A DNA stretch of 64,000 bases from Fictibacillus sp. BK138 (GTDB lineage Bacteria; Bacillota; Bacilli; Bacillales; Fictibacillaceae). Location of the stretch: the NCBI RefSeq assembly GCF_004216955.1, contig NZ_SGXL01000003.1, positions 1 to 64,000 of the forward strand. The letters run 5' to 3'. Under the pieces are notes generated by a model that was given only the letters and a program-made list of their open reading frames with translations, did not search any database and was not told the origin of the DNA. This document shows, in pieces, positions 1 to 9,093 of the stretch; within the stretch, counting starts at the first letter, position 1; every line of letters starts with the position of its first letter. The translations under genes and the position numbers were made by a program.

Positions 1-67
1 AGAATTACAGAAAATTGAGTGAGGGCGGCCACTGATATTTTTACAACAACAGAGAAGTTATACGCCT

Positions 68-454
68 TTATTTTGCCGCCCACGCTTCGATCTCGACTTT
101 TAATTCTGGTTTTGCTAAAGCGGTTATATAAGCAAATGTAGTCACTGGTGGATTTCCCTTATGGAAATCCTCCCATTTATCTAAAAATACTTTCCTATCT
201 ATTTCTTCTGTCAGCCAAAAATTAATTTTGAAAATATTGTTTGTACTTACTCTTTCACTATTAAGAATCGCTTTTATGTTATCTAATGCATTGGCAAATT
301 GGCTTTCTATATCTTTCGGTAAAATTCCATCTTTATCATTACCAATCTGACCAGATAGAACGACTAATTCAGCCTCTCTCGGTATGATGGTAACATGATG
401 GTATTGAGCTATTGGTGGTGACACAGTATCGGGGTTGGTTTTCCTAATTTTCAT
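68..454 (-). CDS. RidA/YjgF-family protein
   Basis: 128 residues, the usual RidA length. Members of this family deaminate reactive enamine/imine intermediates made by PLP enzymes, or act as related small-molecule hydrolases. The protein shows the family layout: a central VVLSGQIG strand, the FANALDNIKAIL helix and a C-terminal VEIEAWA strand. The arginine that canonical RidA proteins carry near position 105 is not obvious, so this may be one of the divergent Rid subfamilies. An ATG start is preceded by a GGAGA ribosome binding site. No operator palindrome lies upstream, and the gene stands alone next to a divergent small gene. Family assignment is confident; the substrate is unknown. Confidence 0.8.
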   Translation of the reverse strand: MKIRKTNPDTVSPPIAQYHHVTIIPREAELVVLSGQIGNDKDGILPKDIESQFANALDNIKAILNSERVSTNNIFKINFWLTEEIDRKVFLDKWEDFHKGNPPVTTFAYITALAKPELKVEIEAWAAK

Positions 455-606
455 TATCTGTCTCCTGAAATTTTATTTAATACAACGATAAGTTAAATTG
501 CATTGAAAACTCGTCCTAGAACATAAAAACTTAAAATCTATGTTTTGGGCAGCAGTTACAAGAATAGAGATAATAGTTACAAGATAAATAGAATGGATGA
601 GGTTAC

Positions 607-903
607 GTGCTAAATGAGATGGATTTAACCAAAGAAAATTTAAAGAAAGCATTATACTTAACTATGAATAATCAAGTTCTACATAAAGAACTTGTTGATT
701 GGTGCTCTCGAAAATTAGCAGAAGTATATTCTGAAAATGATGATTTATATCTTGATGAGTTTATCGAGATAGCGAAAGATATTGATGCTCAGTGGGAGCT
801 GCATCTCACAAATACATTTTCTTTATCAGAGCTTCAAAGGATTGACCTTAATAGAGTGACCATGCCAAAAGACTGGTTAGTTAGATGGTACTACGCCATC
901 TGA
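607..903 (+). CDS. hypothetical protein, 98 aa
   Basis: A short acidic protein that I do not recognise. It starts at GTG with GAGG four bases upstream; an ATG four codons later is an alternative start. It has no signal peptide or membrane segment and looks mostly helical, ending in a Trp/Tyr-rich tail (DWLVRWYYAI). It is a plausible gene because it has a ribosome binding site and fills a region with no competing frame. It diverges from the RidA-like gene across about 150 bp. Confidence 0.5.
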   Translation: MLNEMDLTKENLKKALYLTMNNQVLHKELVDWCSRKLAEVYSENDDLYLDEFIEIAKDIDAQWELHLTNTFSLSELQRIDLNRVTMPKDWLVRWYYAI

Positions 904-1209
904 TGATAATCATATGGCGAATACGAATGCCTAATTTCCACCCCTTTCCTGAAATAGTTACTTCTTTTATTTTTCTCCAAACTTATTCCTCAACTCAACC
1001 CTTCAAAAAGCCATTTCGAATTCGCCGCGATTAAAGTAATGTTGTATTTCAACTCTTCCTTCACTCCCTAAAAGGTCTTCTGAATATAAAGTAAATTACT
1101 AACTGTTTTTCAGGTGTCTCCATTCAATCCAACCCTTCGAAGGATTTCATTATCTTTGCTTCCTTAAAAATCTAGTTCTTTTAGTCAGTCATCTATCTTC
1201 ACCTTCAAA
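904..1209. other. intergenic region with no recognisable gene
   Basis: AT-rich sequence between the convergent ends of the 98-aa gene and the beta-lactamase-like gene. I see no open frame with a ribosome binding site, no operator palindrome and no known RNA motif. The terminator of the minus-strand gene follows it. Confidence 0.4.
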
Positions 1210-1241
1210 AAGTGACATCCTTCTTTAAAAGGATGTCACTT
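1210..1241 (-). terminator. intrinsic terminator of the beta-lactamase-like gene
   Basis: A perfect 13-bp stem (AAGTGACATCCTT pairing with AAGGATGTCACTT) with a 6-nt loop. Read on the minus strand it is followed by a run of five T. It lies about 110 bp past the stop of the 1349-2908 gene. Confidence 0.8.
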
Positions 1242-1348
1242 AAAAGAATGTTGAAACAACAAAAGATGTCGATTCTAGTACACTGTTCGACCTTCCAGGA
1301 CAAATGTTAAAAACCCAGCAGGTTATACCAATATAGTCTGTGTATCAG

Positions 1349-2908
1349 TTAGACTCTAGTAAGAATGGACCCTTTGTTGATTCGTATGGAATCTTGCAAG
1401 AATTCAACGAGGATGCTGCCTGCAACTACCGTATTGTCGCCGGTTACCTTACAGGGAAGAGTGGTATCGTCGTATTGGTCGTAACAGTATAGCTTATCAT
1501 CCTCTACTCGGAACTCTAGTCTATCGTTGTTTTTTATAAATGATCCAATATACGAACTATATGTATCAACAGGATGTGTATACTCAGGAACTTCCGCTAT
1601 TTTTTCACAAGGAATACCATTGACCATGATGAACTTGATTTCTGAGTCTTCCTTATTTTGAAACCCTACCGAGAGTACTTCTCCTTCAGATGAAGTACCT
1701 TGAAATCTGTCTTTACCATATGGAGTGAGGACCGATTCATGATCGTTCATATTTAAGACTAAGCCCCCCGCTGGTTGGCTTATACTCACATAACCGGTCC
1801 AAGCCCCCACGTATGTCCCTGTGCAACGGTTTAACGGTATTGTTTTGCCTTTGTAATTCTGAGGATACACTTTTTCTGTCTCATTTGGAAAACGGAGGTT
1901 AAAGATCATCTCTATAATCTCCTCAGCATGACCCCAGAATCCTTCTCTTTTATTACATGCCATCACAACTCCAAAGTCTTCATCAGGTGCAATGAACATC
2001 CATGCTCCGAGTGATTGGAGTGCACCGTCATGCCAGGCACGTCTTATTCCCTTATAAAAATCCAGTTCAAGTGTAAGGCCGTAACCGCTCTGGTTCGGCA
2101 TAAAATAGTCACCGTGTAGGGTCATCATCTCACGTACACTGTTTTCGTTTAAAAAATCTCCACCTGATTTCAAGAACATCTGACCGATTTTTGCCAGCTC
2201 AGACATACTGGCCATAGCAAAGCTCGATGGGTTATGTGCCGAATTTGCAGGAAAACGGTGCGCTACTCCAAGACTGCCGTCTTCTTTTTTTGAATGGGGT
2301 AATGCCAACGGATAAGTGACAGCTTTCGAAAGATCATAGGTAGATCTTTCAAGCGATATAGGGTCAAACACGAATTCTTGTACAAGTTCGTTGAAAGATA
2401 TACCCGTTACTGCTTCTGCTACATATCCTGCGGTGTCAACCCCAAGATCGCTATAACTCCATGATTCTCCAGGGGGGAACAATAGAGGATGATTGGGAAC
2501 ACTCATCACTAATTTATTCAATCCATCAGAATCTTGGCTTCCAAATGCCTCAAAAACATGAGGAAGACCCACAGTATGACTAAGAAGTCTTCGCAGCGTA
2601 ACCTTTTCTGTCTCCTGTTCGTTATGAAGTGTGAACCAAGGAACATAAGCCCTAATGGGTCTATCTAGATCAAGGATACCTTTTTCCACTAGTTTCATAA
2701 TTAGAGTACCCGTTATCACTTTACTAATCGAGCCGATACTAAAAAGGGTATGTGGCGTAACATTAAGAGCAGTTTCTTCCGTACTCGTATACCCGAATCC
2801 CTTTTCGAAAAGGACATCATGTTTATTGAATAGGACGATTGCAAGACCCGGTACGGTCGCAATCTGCATTTTTTCTGCTATAAGTTCTTCGATTTGTTTA
2901 TAGTTCAA
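1349..2908 (-). CDS. beta-lactamase-fold serine hydrolase (class C / PBP-like)
   Basis: 519 residues. The N-terminal two-thirds is a beta-lactamase-related serine hydrolase domain with the SxxK nucleophile at S60-I-S-K63, Y152-S-D154 as the YxN equivalent, and H293-D-G295 in place of the KTG box. Such proteins are esterases, D-aminopeptidases or peptidoglycan-related hydrolases as often as beta-lactamases. The C-terminal 150 residues look like the small beta-barrel domain found in D-aminopeptidase relatives. There is no signal peptide, so it is probably cytoplasmic. It starts at TTG (2906-2908) behind a GGAGG eight bases upstream. An operator palindrome lies 108 bp upstream at 3017-3034, placing it in the proposed regulon. 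The substrate cannot be read from the sequence. Confidence 0.8.
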   Translation of the reverse strand: MNYKQIEELIAEKMQIATVPGLAIVLFNKHDVLFEKGFGYTSTEETALNVTPHTLFSIGSISKVITGTLIMKLVEKGILDLDRPIRAYVPWFTLHNEQETEKVTLRRLLSHTVGLPHVFEAFGSQDSDGLNKLVMSVPNHPLLFPPGESWSYSDLGVDTAGYVAEAVTGISFNELVQEFVFDPISLERSTYDLSKAVTYPLALPHSKKEDGSLGVAHRFPANSAHNPSSFAMASMSELAKIGQMFLKSGGDFLNENSVREMMTLHGDYFMPNQSGYGLTLELDFYKGIRRAWHDGALQSLGAWMFIAPDEDFGVVMACNKREGFWGHAEEIIEMIFNLRFPNETEKVYPQNYKGKTIPLNRCTGTYVGAWTGYVSISQPAGGLVLNMNDHESVLTPYGKDRFQGTSSEGEVLSVGFQNKEDSEIKFIMVNGIPCEKIAEVPEYTHPVDTYSSYIGSFIKNNDRLEFRVEDDKLYCYDQYDDTTLPCKVTGDNTVVAGSILVEFLQDSIRINKGSILTRV

Positions 2909-3016
2909 ATTTAAATCCTCCGAATGTTTATAATCTATAATCCCCTGAATGTAAACTATCTGTTGTAATTTGATACATCTTAATCACTCCTATTAATCAA
3001 TTTAAAAAGGACTAAA

Positions 3017-3034
3017 AAACTGTATAGTCATTTT
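3017..3034. promoter_or_regulatory. regulon operator, copy 1
   Basis: AAACTGTATAGTCATTTT, a copy of the 18-bp palindrome AAACTGACYRGTCAGTTT. It lies 108 bp upstream of the beta-lactamase-fold hydrolase. Confidence 0.7.
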
Positions 3035-3413
3035 TTATTACAATCGTATAACATTCGAAAAGTTTTAGCAATAAGGATTTACTATCAAGGAGAAAAGGGT
3101 TTTATGTATAAGATTAAAGTCCTAGAAGCAAAATGAACTATGAGAAGTATTCCAAGTTCAAAATAAAAGGTGTTATAGACATAACGATTGGGGGATGACA
3201 TCACTGTTCAGAATAGCGACAATTGAAAAGGAGATGCTTTAAATCTCGATCCTTGGTTAATGAATGATAGTTTTATATAACCTTTTAAGAGAATAAAGGG
3301 AGATTCATCATAAAATTGAAATAAAAAATAGAAAAATTCCTTTGTTATTTATTTCTATTTTGTAGTATCCTAAAAATGTAACATTATGAAAATACTGAGA
3401 AACAAGGGGGTGG

Positions 3414-3485
3414 ATGAACTTGTTGATTAAAGGACATTTGATTGATATCCAGCCGATAGACCATGAAGTTAAAAAACATGCATAA
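3414..3485 (+). CDS. possible 23-aa peptide gene
   Basis: A tiny frame, MNLLIKGHLIDIQPIDHEVK followed by KHA and a stop. It begins at ATG three bases after a strong AAGGGGG ribosome binding site, and a strong terminator hairpin starts ten bases after its stop. That compact RBS-frame-terminator layout suggests a real short transcript. The sequence matches nothing I recognise and it could be a remnant of a longer gene. No clear promoter boxes are visible. Confidence 0.4.
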   Translation: MNLLIKGHLIDIQPIDHEVKKHA

Positions 3486-3494
3486 ACAAAAACA

Positions 3495-3539
3495 AAAACG
3501 TTTAGATATAATCTACTTGGATATGCTAAACGTTTTTTT
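3495..3539 (+). terminator. intrinsic terminator after the small ORF
   Basis: An 11-bp stem (AAAACGTTTAG pairing with CTAAACGTTTT) followed by a run of T. The A-rich left flank also makes it usable on the minus strand. Confidence 0.75.
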
Positions 3540-3714
3540 ATGTTTTTTTTAACTAAAAAAGCCAGTATATATATTCTGAACCAATTGCATGATGCAATCT
3601 CCAAAACTCATTTTTTCTGTATAACGGACTTAGCCCTTTCAGGTTTCGGAAGCACTGCAGCCTATAGTAAAAAAATCCAGCGAAATTTTTTATGATTTTA
3701 TTAATATAAAGAAA

Positions 3715-4830
3715 TTATTTTTCATCAGAGTTGGTTCTTCTCTTCCCCAGAAGTTCTGAAGCTTTTTTAGCTTTATCCCGTGTCTTGGTTATATAAAGTA
3801 ATGAAGTTTGTGTAGAGGTATGCCCGAGTTGATTCATGACAAGAGATAGGTCTCCCGTTGCTTCTGCCAGATTCGTTGCATACGTATGCCTCAGTTTATG
3901 CGGAGACAGTTTTTTATCGAATGCCTTCGTGTACTTATAGACGATATTTTGTATAGCCCGATGGGAGAGGGGAGACGATTGCTTTTTATATACACTTAAA
4001 AAAACAAACTCGTCTTCATCTGTGGATCCACCGTACTTTTGATTTCTAACTCCTAGATATCTTTTTATATCCTGCATACTTTCAGGAACTACAAAGACAG
4101 AATCCTTTTTATTTCCTTTCCGGATTACATGTATTTCTCCGTCTGAAAAATCCAGATCCTTCATACGTAAATTTGCAAGTTCATCTAAACGGATTCCCGC
4201 CCCTAAAAATAAGGAGAGGATAGCAAAATCCCTTTCTTTATCACGTTCAAAATAAGTCTTCTGTTTCGGCGAGAGGGAAAGAATATGCTCATCTCTTACG
4301 TAATTTAGAAAATTGATATCATTGGTTTCGACAAAAATCTTGTTTACTATATTCTTCGCCCGTTCGTTAAGAGTTTCTGTTACCTTATGAATACGAACCT
4401 TTGATAGAACGTTCCTAATCATATAAGATTCTCCCTGATCATTTTCAGTTTCATTTGTTAGGAAGTTGAAAAGGGAGCGAAGTGCTGATTTTTTCCGGTT
4501 GACAGTCGCTTGAGAAATTCGTCTTTTTTCAGCGTTCTTTTTATTCGAAGATGAATATTCTTTTTTCCCGATTGTGCGGAAGTAGCTTTCCACTTCCTTT
4601 AAAGGAAGGTTCTCTAACTCTGATAACTTAACCTCTTTTAATGGTCCAGTTACGATTCTTTCAGCTATAAGCCAATCAAAAAACTCCTGGAAATCCCTAG
4701 CGTAGTTATACAGCGTAACAGGAGAGAGATAGTCTCTAGAATCGATGTATTCGATACAATAGAAGGGAAGTTCTTCTTGGATTCTATCAACCCTTTGTTG
4801 GAATTTTTCTCGCTGCCTTGAGATAGCCAA
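3715..4830 (-). CDS. tyrosine recombinase, XerS-like
   Basis: 371 residues. It has an N-terminal SAM-like core-binding domain (about 1-150) and a C-terminal catalytic domain. The full catalytic set is visible: R214 (in GIRLDEL), K238 or K241, H311 and R314 (HKLRH), H337 (LGHTS) and nucleophile Y346. The length and the GIRLDELANL and PHKLRHTYATN blocks resemble XerS, the single-recombinase chromosome dimer resolvase best known from streptococci. Many Bacillaceae carry extra XerS-like copies with unknown targets. It starts at TTG with AAGGAGG seven bases upstream. An accessory-looking HEPN gene sits directly upstream. No dif-like site could be assigned. Confidence 0.85.
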   Translation of the reverse strand: MAISRQREKFQQRVDRIQEELPFYCIEYIDSRDYLSPVTLYNYARDFQEFFDWLIAERIVTGPLKEVKLSELENLPLKEVESYFRTIGKKEYSSSNKKNAEKRRISQATVNRKKSALRSLFNFLTNETENDQGESYMIRNVLSKVRIHKVTETLNERAKNIVNKIFVETNDINFLNYVRDEHILSLSPKQKTYFERDKERDFAILSLFLGAGIRLDELANLRMKDLDFSDGEIHVIRKGNKKDSVFVVPESMQDIKRYLGVRNQKYGGSTDEDEFVFLSVYKKQSSPLSHRAIQNIVYKYTKAFDKKLSPHKLRHTYATNLAEATGDLSLVMNQLGHTSTQTSLLYITKTRDKAKKASELLGKRRTNSDEK

Positions 4831-4910
4831 TAAAAAACCTCCTTTATATATATTCTCTTCAAAAACATATGTTCGTATAATGCAATTTATATGAACAAAA
4901 AAACAAATCT

Positions 4911-5987
4911 TTATATTGTAGGTGTTTTTAATAAAAACTCACTTAACGCTGGATATTTATCTTTATTTGTATTTTCATGTAACAAATCAGTGATGAACTT
5001 GAATAAGTTATTTACAGCTTCTATACATAAATTACTCTGAATAGAAGTTGGAGTAAAGCCTTCATGAACAACCTTATTTCTTAATAAATAAGTGTTTTTC
5101 CACCAACTACCTACAATACTTTCTTTATTAGTTATATCAAAATCGCCGCCTAATCTTCTGTGAAACTGATGAGTAACCATATTTTTAAAAGCTATAGATT
5201 CAACTTTTTCATTTATTACTTTTAAATTGTTTTCTTCATTAAATAAAAGTTGTCTATATAAAGCAGTAAAAAAGGTTTCAACGGCTGTTTGAGATTCAAT
5301 AACAGATTGCCTAAAATCACCATTTTTAAAATACCTTCTGGCATTAAGATTTAATTCTTGAGTATATGTAAATGGATTTAATTCATATCCAACAGTATCG
5401 ATAAATCTCATGACAGCATCAGTTTTTTTAGTGTCCAAATAATTTTCGTGGTTTTGATCCAATTTATTAAAATTTAAATGAAATAAACCTTGATATTCTT
5501 CCTGATAAGGTTTAAGACTTACTAATCTAAAAAGTATAATTGGATCCAGATTTTCCATTTTAACTTTATTTACACTAATGTCTTTTGTAACTAAAATATA
5601 GGAAGTTATAATATTATTTAGATTTTTAAGTAGTAGATTAAAGGTTTCAGTCAGATAATCTTCATTACACGTATCTTTTTTAAGTTCTTTCTTATAAATA
5701 TATGACATTTCAACTCGGGTTCGATTTATACTTTGTTGTTGGTTTGATACCTCTTTATATGTACCTGTATAAATGGGTTCTGTATGATTAAATTTTGAAA
5801 AATGAAAATGATTTAAAACATCATTTGTAACTTTATACGTTACATTAGTAGAGTCTTTAAAAGGGACAAAATAAGGTAAAGCTATTCCAAATTGCAGCAT
5901 TGATTTACCTTTAAAATATCTCTCGATATGAGACTTTAAATTTAATATATAATTTGCTTTATTATAATAAAATGTTCTTTGTTCCAT
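4911..5987 (-). CDS. HEPN-domain protein, possible RNase or defence gene
   Basis: 358 residues, clearly more AT-rich than its neighbours. The N-terminal ~200 residues match nothing I know. The C-terminal part (about 215-340) is helical. It contains a segment typical of HEPN domains (RRYFKNGDFRQSVIESQTAV) and, at R303-N-K-V-V-H308, the Rx4H motif that forms the active site of HEPN ribonucleases. HEPN RNases act in toxin-antitoxin systems, abortive infection and CRISPR effectors. No antitoxin-like partner is visible. Adjacency to a tyrosine recombinase fits an acquired accessory gene. RNase activity is inferred from the motif only. Confidence 0.6.
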   Translation of the reverse strand: MEQRTFYYNKANYILNLKSHIERYFKGKSMLQFGIALPYFVPFKDSTNVTYKVTNDVLNHFHFSKFNHTEPIYTGTYKEVSNQQQSINRTRVEMSYIYKKELKKDTCNEDYLTETFNLLLKNLNNIITSYILVTKDISVNKVKMENLDPIILFRLVSLKPYQEEYQGLFHLNFNKLDQNHENYLDTKKTDAVMRFIDTVGYELNPFTYTQELNLNARRYFKNGDFRQSVIESQTAVETFFTALYRQLLFNEENNLKVINEKVESIAFKNMVTHQFHRRLGGDFDITNKESIVGSWWKNTYLLRNKVVHEGFTPTSIQSNLCIEAVNNLFKFITDLLHENTNKDKYPALSEFLLKTPTI

Positions 5988-6217
5988 TAAACCAACCTTT
6001 CATTAATCTATTATTCTTAGAATATATCAATTCTTTTAAAAAATAAACTATTCTTAAAATTTATATTATACGAACAGTTAATCTAATCCTATTTATTACA
6101 AAACTATACTTATTTACAGTCAGAATACTAAAGAATATTGTTAAAAAAAGCTGGTTACTGTGCTTTGAAAATCGCTAATAAATACCACTATCAAATACTT
6201 CACATAAAAAATTTTTC

Positions 6218-6254
6218 TATGAGAGATGTGTTCTATTGATACACACTCTCATAG
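6218..6254 (-). terminator. intrinsic terminator of the Fes-like esterase gene
   Basis: A 9-bp outer stem (CTATGAGAG with CTCTCATAG) plus an inner stem. Read on the minus strand it is followed by an A/T tract ending in TTTTTT, 25 bp past the stop of the 6279-7496 gene. Confidence 0.75.
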
Positions 6255-6278
6255 CATTGACCTGATAGGAAGCCAGGG

Positions 6279-7496
6279 TTATCGTAGTTTGGCATTATCT
6301 AGTTTCGGGTTGAGTCTTATCAGTCCGTTTATCCATTCTTCACGCCACCAGACCACATCATGTCCCCCTTGAAACTCGTGAAAATGAACATTGTGCCCTT
6401 TAAGCTCAAGCATACCTTTAAAGATTCTATTCGCTTCTAATAACTGTTCAACTTCTAGATATCCTGTACTCATATATATATTAAGTGAAATTGTTTTAGG
6501 TTCATTTAATTTCTCTTTAAACCAAGGATGGACACCACTATTAAATGGATCTTTTGAATGTACAGCACCTGACATTGAGATAACATTACCAAAGAGGTTT
6601 GGATTCTTTAACGCGATGAATAGGGAAGCTAATCCACCTAAGCTATACCCTCCGATCGTGGCGTCTCTACTCTCTAATGACACATTGAAGTTGTTTTTTA
6701 TCCAGGGCATAAGCTCTTTTATAATAAAATCGTTAAAATTTTCATTAAACACCAACTCTTCCATTCTATCAACATTATCAATACCTATGAACACACAAGG
6801 TTCTATACTTTTATTAAAGATGAGTTTATCCAAAGCATCATTTACAGATAACGAAGTAAGGGTCGATAAACCATCAAAACTCATTATCACCTTATAAGGT
6901 CTACCCTTGTTTGAGTAACCCGAAGGTGTATATATTCTAATTTTTCTTGTGTTTTTTAAGATATCACTATAGAACTCATGAGTTCTTATGTTTCCTTGAG
7001 GAACTTTATGTGCTGTGGATTGTTTCTTATTTAATGAAAGACCAAGCTCAACTACTGACAAGGTTGTATATTCTTTCTTTTCAGAATCCGTTAAAAATCT
7101 CATATTACTTTTACTATATGGATCCGATTGATACCTTTTACTTCTTTCTAACCAGTTATTTCCATGATTATCATTGATTGAAAACCTATATGTAGAGACG
7201 AATTTTTTACTTGTCTTGAAGGTTCTATAAAAAATCTTCGTGTCTGTGATCTGGCTTAGCATATTTTCCTGTAAATCCCATCCAGGAAAACTACCTAAAA
7301 CTAATACTTTTTCTGTATTGCCATCTCCTATATATATAAACGTTACCAATTTTTCTTCACTTTCTTCACATGTTTCTACGATAGGTGTTCCCTTTTCCTT
7401 AATCTCCATGATAAAGTCATCTATATTGTTTTTTTTATCGTATTTTAGTTCCTTTATTAATCGTTGTATTCTAGGACTGGTGTTTGTCACTGGCAT
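6279..7496 (-). CDS. enterochelin esterase-like hydrolase (Fes/BesA family)
   Basis: 405 residues. Residues ~40-130 form an early-set/CBM48-like domain (FIYIGDGNTEKVLVLGSFPG), as in ferric enterobactin esterases. Residues ~170-390 are an alpha/beta-hydrolase of the esterase D fold with nucleophile S285 in GGYSLGG and a likely catalytic H379 in GGHDVVWW. Such enzymes hydrolyse siderophore trilactones to release iron, but many relatives are general esterases or carbohydrate esterases. There is no signal peptide, so it should act in the cytoplasm. A GGAGG ribosome binding site precedes ATG. No siderophore biosynthesis or uptake genes are nearby, so an iron role is only a family-based guess. Confidence 0.75.
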   Translation of the reverse strand: MPVTNTSPRIQRLIKELKYDKKNNIDDFIMEIKEKGTPIVETCEESEEKLVTFIYIGDGNTEKVLVLGSFPGWDLQENMLSQITDTKIFYRTFKTSKKFVSTYRFSINDNHGNNWLERSKRYQSDPYSKSNMRFLTDSEKKEYTTLSVVELGLSLNKKQSTAHKVPQGNIRTHEFYSDILKNTRKIRIYTPSGYSNKGRPYKVIMSFDGLSTLTSLSVNDALDKLIFNKSIEPCVFIGIDNVDRMEELVFNENFNDFIIKELMPWIKNNFNVSLESRDATIGGYSLGGLASLFIALKNPNLFGNVISMSGAVHSKDPFNSGVHPWFKEKLNEPKTISLNIYMSTGYLEVEQLLEANRIFKGMLELKGHNVHFHEFQGGHDVVWWREEWINGLIRLNPKLDNAKLR

Positions 7497-7611
7497 ATGA
7501 TTCTGCCTCCTAAACTTTGATTTTCCATATGATTCACTTTTTTAAATATTACTTGCATTATTCTAATTATCAAGTGTTTTAAAGTTCTACTTAAAGCTAT
7601 AAACCATCAAA

Positions 7612-8490
7612 TCAAACGAAGATCTTATTCATCAAGAAGCGTTGCAAATCAGGTCTGATACTATTATGAATGGTTTCATAGACCTTTTTGCTCTTAGTCA
7701 CAAAATCACCCGTTCTTCCATAACTAAAACCCCTTGTTACGGAAAAGGCATTTGAAAGAAGTTCGATCGCAAGTAATTTTTGTTCATCCTCATCTAAAGC
7801 AGGATCCAACTCACATTGGTATAAAATGGTGCTGGTAATGCCTTCATTATTTCTTACGGGTCTAGACAACGTATAGCCTAACGGCTTACCATTTTCGTTT
7901 AATGCCATATAAGATTCTCCGTTGAATATGTTTTCGCACATCGATTCCCACGCGACAGATGGGTTATAAAAATTAATCTCTCTCACATCCGCAGGAGATC
8001 CTTTCTCAAGCCTGTAAATACTCTTTTCTCGTCCTGAAGAAAAGTGTCCCGGACTGATGTTATCAAAAACGTCCAGGGTGCATTCTTTAACATATCCGAA
8101 AGATTCATAGAGTGCGATAGCGGATTTGTTTCCTGTTAAGACTTCTAGAGTAGCTCGTTCAACAGCTTCTTTTTTATACAGTTCAAACGTCTCCTCAAGA
8201 AGAATTCTGCCTATACCTTTTCCGCGCAGGCTGCCTACGACCCCCGTCCCCCCATTCCATGCAATCTTGACACCATTTAATGACTTGATGGAGTTCAAGA
8301 CGAAACCTGCCGGTTTTCCGTCAAAGAACGCAACTAAGGATGAGGAAGGAAATAGTTCCTTTTTTCCGATCATCATCGCAATCTGATCTACTGTAAGTTC
8401 CATGTTCTGGGAGTATCCACTAAACACATCATTCCAGACGTAAGAAAGTTCGTCAAAAGTACATTCATTTACTTTCTTGATATTAATCAT
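7612..8490 (-). CDS. GNAT-family acetyltransferase, two-domain
   Basis: 292 residues. The first half is a GNAT domain with the acetyl-CoA loop G-S-L-R-G-K-G-I-G around residue 90 and the ALYESFGY C-terminal motif. The second half looks like a degenerate GNAT domain ending in LGYTLSRPV-type strands, as in many Bacillus tandem GNAT proteins. The substrate is unknown. ATG start with AAGGTG upstream. It appears monocistronic. Confidence 0.75.
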   Translation of the reverse strand: MINIKKVNECTFDELSYVWNDVFSGYSQNMELTVDQIAMMIGKKELFPSSSLVAFFDGKPAGFVLNSIKSLNGVKIAWNGGTGVVGSLRGKGIGRILLEETFELYKKEAVERATLEVLTGNKSAIALYESFGYVKECTLDVFDNISPGHFSSGREKSIYRLEKGSPADVREINFYNPSVAWESMCENIFNGESYMALNENGKPLGYTLSRPVRNNEGITSTILYQCELDPALDEDEQKLLAIELLSNAFSVTRGFSYGRTGDFVTKSKKVYETIHNSIRPDLQRFLMNKIFV

Positions 8491-8617
8491 CTACAGATCA
8501 CACCTTAATATTTTTAACTTCAAATAACGGTTTTGAGTTCCATTTAGATAAAAATGGAAATCCTCAACCCAAAAAATCAGTCATACCTCAAGAATTTTAT
8601 CATTTTAATAGAATATT

Positions 8618-8983
8618 CTAGTTTAAAGGGGTTAGATGTTCGTGTATGATTTTCCAGCAACCATCCGTCTTCAAAAATGCATTGGTGGCTTTTCCAGATC
8701 CGCTTACCTTCTCTCCTTTATAAAATCCACTCCAATGATAATTGTATATACAAAGAGCAGATTCATCTAATATACTTAACCATTGGATGTTGTCGATTCG
8801 GTAGTCTTCATCCTTTATGAGTGACCAAGTGTTGTCAAAATAGTCCCTGATCTCCTGTATTCCTTTATAACACTTCTCCTGAAAAAGAAATACTGCGTTA
8901 TCGTGTATAAAGGATTGTACATTAGTAAAGAGATGGCTATTCGTTGCATCAATGTATTGAGAAAGCGTCTCAAAATTTGTCAT
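8618..8983 (-). CDS. SnoaL/DUF4440-like protein (NTF2 fold)
   Basis: 121 residues from the preferred ATG. The NTF2-like pattern is visible: an N-terminal helix, the YKGIQEIRDYFDN segment and a C-terminal WKIIHEHLTPL strand typical of SnoaL-like polyketide cyclase-fold and ketosteroid isomerase-like proteins. I chose the internal ATG because AAAGGTG stands seven bases upstream, while the GTG nine codons earlier has no ribosome binding site. The function is unknown; most such proteins are small-molecule binding or stress proteins. Confidence 0.65.
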   Translation of the reverse strand: MTNFETLSQYIDATNSHLFTNVQSFIHDNAVFLFQEKCYKGIQEIRDYFDNTWSLIKDEDYRIDNIQWLSILDESALCIYNYHWSGFYKGEKVSGSGKATNAFLKTDGCWKIIHEHLTPLN

Positions 8984-9093
8984 AAGAACACACCTTTTAA
9001 ATTTTTTCACACTTCTTACAAAGAGATTTATACTTTACGATCTCAAACTACTCATATTTGTTGGGCCACTAGTTTAGCGCATCAAGATAGCTC

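Noticed and set aside
3308-3604. 98-codon minus-strand frame with hydrophobic stretches
   Set aside because: It overlaps the plus-strand RBS-peptide-terminator unit, runs through the terminator hairpin, has no ribosome binding site and looks like translated AT-rich DNA.
3605-3714. Possible dif-like site next to the XerS-like gene
   Set aside because: I saw AT-rich sequence but no clear pair of recombinase-binding arms; a claim would need comparison with known XerS targets.
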